Below, one piece after another: positions 6,101 through 6,966 of a stretch of DNA of 6,966 nt. The DNA lies in contig CANKNP010000282.1 in NCBI GenBank assembly GCA_947483545.1, forward strand, positions 1 to 6,966, in the 5' to 3' direction. A program made the position numbers and the translations under genes. Position 1 is the first letter of the stretch. Each line of letters starts with the position of its first letter. Under the pieces are notes generated by a model. It was not told where the DNA came from, searched no databases, and worked only from the letters and a program-made list of their open reading frames with translations. Source of the DNA: Deltaproteobacteria bacterium (lineage in GTDB: Bacteria; Myxococcota; UBA796; SXON01).

Positions 6101-6168
6101 GCACGAAGGACATGGGGATCGGCCAAGGCCCCCTCGATGGGGGTGCCTGTGTTCGATTCGATAGACAT
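3142..6168 (-). CDS. RecG-like protein with degenerate helicase motifs (probable pseudohelicase)
   Basis: This 1008-residue protein follows the layout of ATP-dependent DNA helicase RecG, which remodels stalled forks and R-loops. There is an N-terminal helical region (about 1-130), then a disordered Gly/Arg/Glu/Pro linker (150-295). A wedge/OB-type domain spans about 300-445, followed by the RecG linker HLPAELLERHKLITLAAALRDVHFP (485-509) and YDELLQVQL (522-530). The two motor domains cover about 560-880, with a C-terminal RecG-type tail (DGWQIAEM, 902-909). Landmarks kept are LTDAQESAL, PMARLLQ, GTHAL (669-673), ATT (833-835), PNA (844-846) and LHQLR (862-866). Key residues lost: Walker A reads DAGAGLR (593-599) instead of DVGSGKT; motif II EEHG (689-692) instead of DEQH; motif III TPTPVPAA (714-721) instead of TATPIPRT. 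Motif V has Val842 for Asp, and motif VI ALVGQG (867-872) replaces GRVGRG. The TRG segment is missing. ATP hydrolysis is therefore unlikely. The start is ATG at 6168 with AAGG 6 bases upstream, 16 bases after greA. No frameshift or internal stop is present. Confidence 0.87.
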   Translation of the reverse strand: MSIESNTGTPIEGALADPHVLRAIDVLDRTLSWALRAPSNGERHLEASLLRWTSRAVDGATHGDSFREIHALLVGVDVEDGEARVDRLEQAWTRVRALRATVGPQEPPRLARVRLLPEGVGAERVTQLAPPPPKPVAAVVTADIREEVRQLREESNREEGDGGRTGGAGDGGRTAGAGDGGRTAGAGEGGRPPELPAEARRPDEGRSRGRHERGRREEPRQGRDAARGEEPRREEPREAREPREGRRDEPREARDPREGTRDEPRDGREPREPRRDDPRREPRREEVRPEPPPEVRTWALGHPEHTGVGLAELSVFTPAELAALDTAGVTEVADLLMRAPPRTERAGDRLISGVPPTGNVIVRGQVGGRCTRFVAGTRRYEFTLASDRGGVVCRWSAPSPEIQAIPQGAEIGVAGMWQATEGAAPEEIEGAPVFAGAVYEAEVLGIEGRGGDWLPSYDIPGVEDSRVRAGLRVGLRRYVDGLADHLPAELLERHKLITLAAALRDVHFPSNMSRKGRARLAYDELLQVQLGVALLRQRQGRERGTVNPAMHGLLAQALAMSGWQLTDAQESALDDIRRDLRRPQPMARLLQADAGAGLRDVLTAAMIMVAEGKHQVLVLCPDVLTAEHQFLFAEPLLRNAGIEPVLLTGATRGAQAEAIKKGETLVIFGTHALTADPPAFRRLGLCILEEHGNFGGVDLAKLEEGVRPDLLVVTPTPVPAAVALSVYGHLALTTLPAPPPRVDCAVFTSQQRAEAYATAREAIERKHQVLLVFPLLRGSDLLASSEARRMAETLQETAFPGARISIFHGALSKEERFRAFDDFQHRRADVLLATTQVENGAVMPNASVVLVEHAQEFDIVRLHQLRALVGQGVRPGKCLLILGGEADPTERARLDAFCRETDGWQIAEMVAGQSGARDLPGFTWAEPAKDRELLLRTRQDSVRLLALDPGLKRRVHRALLAQVRTRLGEDVSLDGEVERPVVPGPAGAPAAAQAAALEQSRKKRRRRR
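5299..5559 (-). repeat. Degenerate Arg/Glu/Pro-repeat coding region in the RecG-like gene
   Basis: Residues about 204-290 are built from short imperfect units such as EEPRE, REPRE, RDEPR and RDPRE, with little besides Arg, Glu, Asp, Pro and Gly. At the DNA level the repeat is of the form CCCGAGGCTC in the plus direction, spaced irregularly. It encodes a highly charged, presumably disordered linker between the N-terminal region and the wedge. Such stretches change length easily by slippage or unequal exchange. Confidence 0.7.
5602..5691 (-). repeat. 27-bp in-frame tandem repeat encoding GDGGRTAGA
   Basis: Residues 160-189 of the RecG-like protein contain three nine-residue units (GDGGRTGGA, GDGGRTAGA, GDGGRTAGA) followed by a partial GEGGRP. 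The DNA units are 27 bases and nearly identical, which points to recent duplication. The encoded segment is glycine-rich and flexible, just before the Arg/Glu/Pro stretch. Confidence 0.8.
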
Positions 6169-6184
6169 GGGTCGCCTTGCTGCG

Positions 6185-6664
6185 TCAGCGGTACAGCACC
6201 GCGTTGATGGTGACGCTGCGCGTTCCCTTCGGGGTCTCGAACCTCACTTCGTCGCCGACCTTTCGGCCGAGCAGGGCCCGGCCGATGGGTGACGAGTAGG
6301 AGATCAGCCCCGCGCGTACATTGGCCTCTTCCTGGCCCACGATCCGATAGGTAAAGGCCTCGGACGTATCGTCGTCCTCCAGGTTTACTGTGGTGCCAAA
6401 CACCACCATAGCGGACGGGGTCATCTTCGAGACGTCAACCACCTCGGACAGCGCGAGTCGGTACTCCAGCTCGCGCACACGCCCTTCGATGTGGGCCTGG
6501 CGCTCCTTGGCGTCCTCAAACTCCGCGTTCTCACTGATGTCACCGTGCTCTCGGGCCTCTTCGATGTCGCGCACCACCTGCGGACGCAGCACTTCGCGGT
6601 GGTGTTTGAACTCGGCCAGCATCTTCTGGTAGCCAGCCGGGGTCATGGGAATTCGTTCGCTCAT
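6185..6664 (-). CDS. greA: Transcription elongation factor GreA
   Basis: At 159 residues it has the usual GreA length (158 in E. coli). GreA enters the RNA polymerase secondary channel and stimulates cleavage of the backtracked transcript 3' end. The N-terminal coiled coil (about 10-75) carries the tip sequence REHGDISENAEF, with Asp42 and Glu45 at the positions of the catalytic Asp41 and Glu44 of E. coli GreA. The C-terminal FKBP-like domain shows VVFGTTVNL, the YRIVG strand and the signature SYSSPIGRALLGRKVGDEV (142-144 region onward to the C-terminal strands). All parts look intact, so it should be functional. The ATG at 6664 overlaps the pyrC stop as ATGA, with AGGG about 7 bases upstream inside pyrC. 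The RecG-like gene follows after 16 bases. There is no sign of separate regulation. Confidence 0.96.
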   Translation of the reverse strand: MSERIPMTPAGYQKMLAEFKHHREVLRPQVVRDIEEAREHGDISENAEFEDAKERQAHIEGRVRELEYRLALSEVVDVSKMTPSAMVVFGTTVNLEDDDTSEAFTYRIVGQEEANVRAGLISYSSPIGRALLGRKVGDEVRFETPKGTRSVTINAVLYR

Positions 6665-6966
6665 GGCGCGACCCTAACACGCGCTCCGGACATGCCGGCC
6701 GCAGAGGGGAAACATGCGATCACTCGGCCGCGCAAGACCATGCCGTCCAGCGCGTCGTTGCGGGCGAGCGAGCGGTGGGCAGCGGGCCGCACAACGTGCT
6801 CGGCGCCGGGATCCACGAGGGTCCAGCCCCCCGTGGGCTCGGGCAACAGCGCCCGCGGACCCACGGCGAGCGCGTGAACCGTCGTCGAGAGGTCCCCGTC
6901 GAGCGCCGTCAGCACCGCCGCGAACGCCGACTCCAGGCCCGTCGCCCCGGGCACCGCCCGCTCGAA
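6661..6966 (-). CDS. pyrC: Dihydroorotase, class I, C-terminal part (partial)
   Basis: Only the last 101 residues are in the window; the gene continues past the right edge, so the start and the metal-binding His/Asp residues cannot be judged. The visible part opens with FERAVPGATGLESAFAAVLT, the conserved C-terminal-domain motif of class I dihydroorotases (typically PPGxxGLETAFPLL). It ends with LVDPGAEHVV (about two thirds along) and SLARNDALDGMVLRGRVIACF, matching the family's end block in which a strand of the outer beta-sandwich follows an R/K-N-x-P-F-D-G-like turn. Dihydroorotase closes carbamoyl-aspartate to dihydroorotate in pyrimidine synthesis. The segment between these blocks is a few residues shorter than usual and lacks the common ADLTL motif, so a catalytically inactive dihydroorotase-like subunit, known in some bacteria as an aspartate transcarbamoylase partner, cannot be excluded. 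It overlaps greA by 4 bases. Confidence 0.85.
   Translation of the reverse strand, partial: FERAVPGATGLESAFAAVLTALDGDLSTTVHALAVGPRALLPEPTGGWTLVDPGAEHVVRPAAHRSLARNDALDGMVLRGRVIACFPSAAGMSGARVRVAP

Noticed and set aside
3142..6168. Annotating the 1008-residue gene simply as functional recG.
   Set aside because: Walker A, motif II, motif III and motif VI all lack the residues needed for ATP binding and hydrolysis, so the symbol would mislead.

Overview
This is a G+C-rich window in which every supported gene lies on the minus strand. The strong third-position G/C bias gives long antisense shadow ORFs. The gene types fit a high-GC Gram-negative, most plausibly a myxobacterium-like (Myxococcota / former Deltaproteobacteria) genome: a class I dihydroorotase, GreA, a RecG-related protein with an N-terminal extension, an LpxH-like phosphoesterase and a zinc-ribbon membrane protein. 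That placement is inference from gene style, not a database match.

Read in the direction of transcription (high to low coordinates), a first tight cluster runs from the right edge to 2708. It contains the C-terminal end of a dihydroorotase (pyrC, cut by the window edge), greA (4-base ATGA overlap with pyrC), a 1008-residue RecG-like protein (16 bases after greA) and a small SRPBCC/COQ10-like protein (1-base TGATG overlap). The spacing implies one transcript with translational coupling.

The main item of interest is the RecG-like protein. It keeps the overall RecG layout (N-terminal region, wedge, two motor domains, C-terminal region) in one long open frame. It has nevertheless lost the key residues of most motor motifs: the Walker A Lys and Thr, the DEQH box, the TATP-type motif III, the Asp of motif V, both Arg of motif VI and the TRG segment. 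It looks like a maintained pseudohelicase carrying a long, repeat-built charged linker.

Between 2126 and 2707 is a gene-free stretch packed with palindromes. It holds a head-to-tail array of 31-bp units that begins exactly at the stop codon of the SRPBCC gene, an 8-bp-stem REP-like hairpin, a roughly 130-bp imperfect inverted repeat, and a GC hairpin ahead of the next gene.

A second cluster, from 2125 down to 155, holds a polytopic membrane protein (TTG start), an LpxH-like metallophosphoesterase (GTG start, 5 bases downstream) and a zinc-ribbon single-pass membrane protein (TTG start). It may serve envelope functions, but only the phosphoesterase has a recognisable chemistry. Bases 1-154 hold no gene or clear terminator that I can support.
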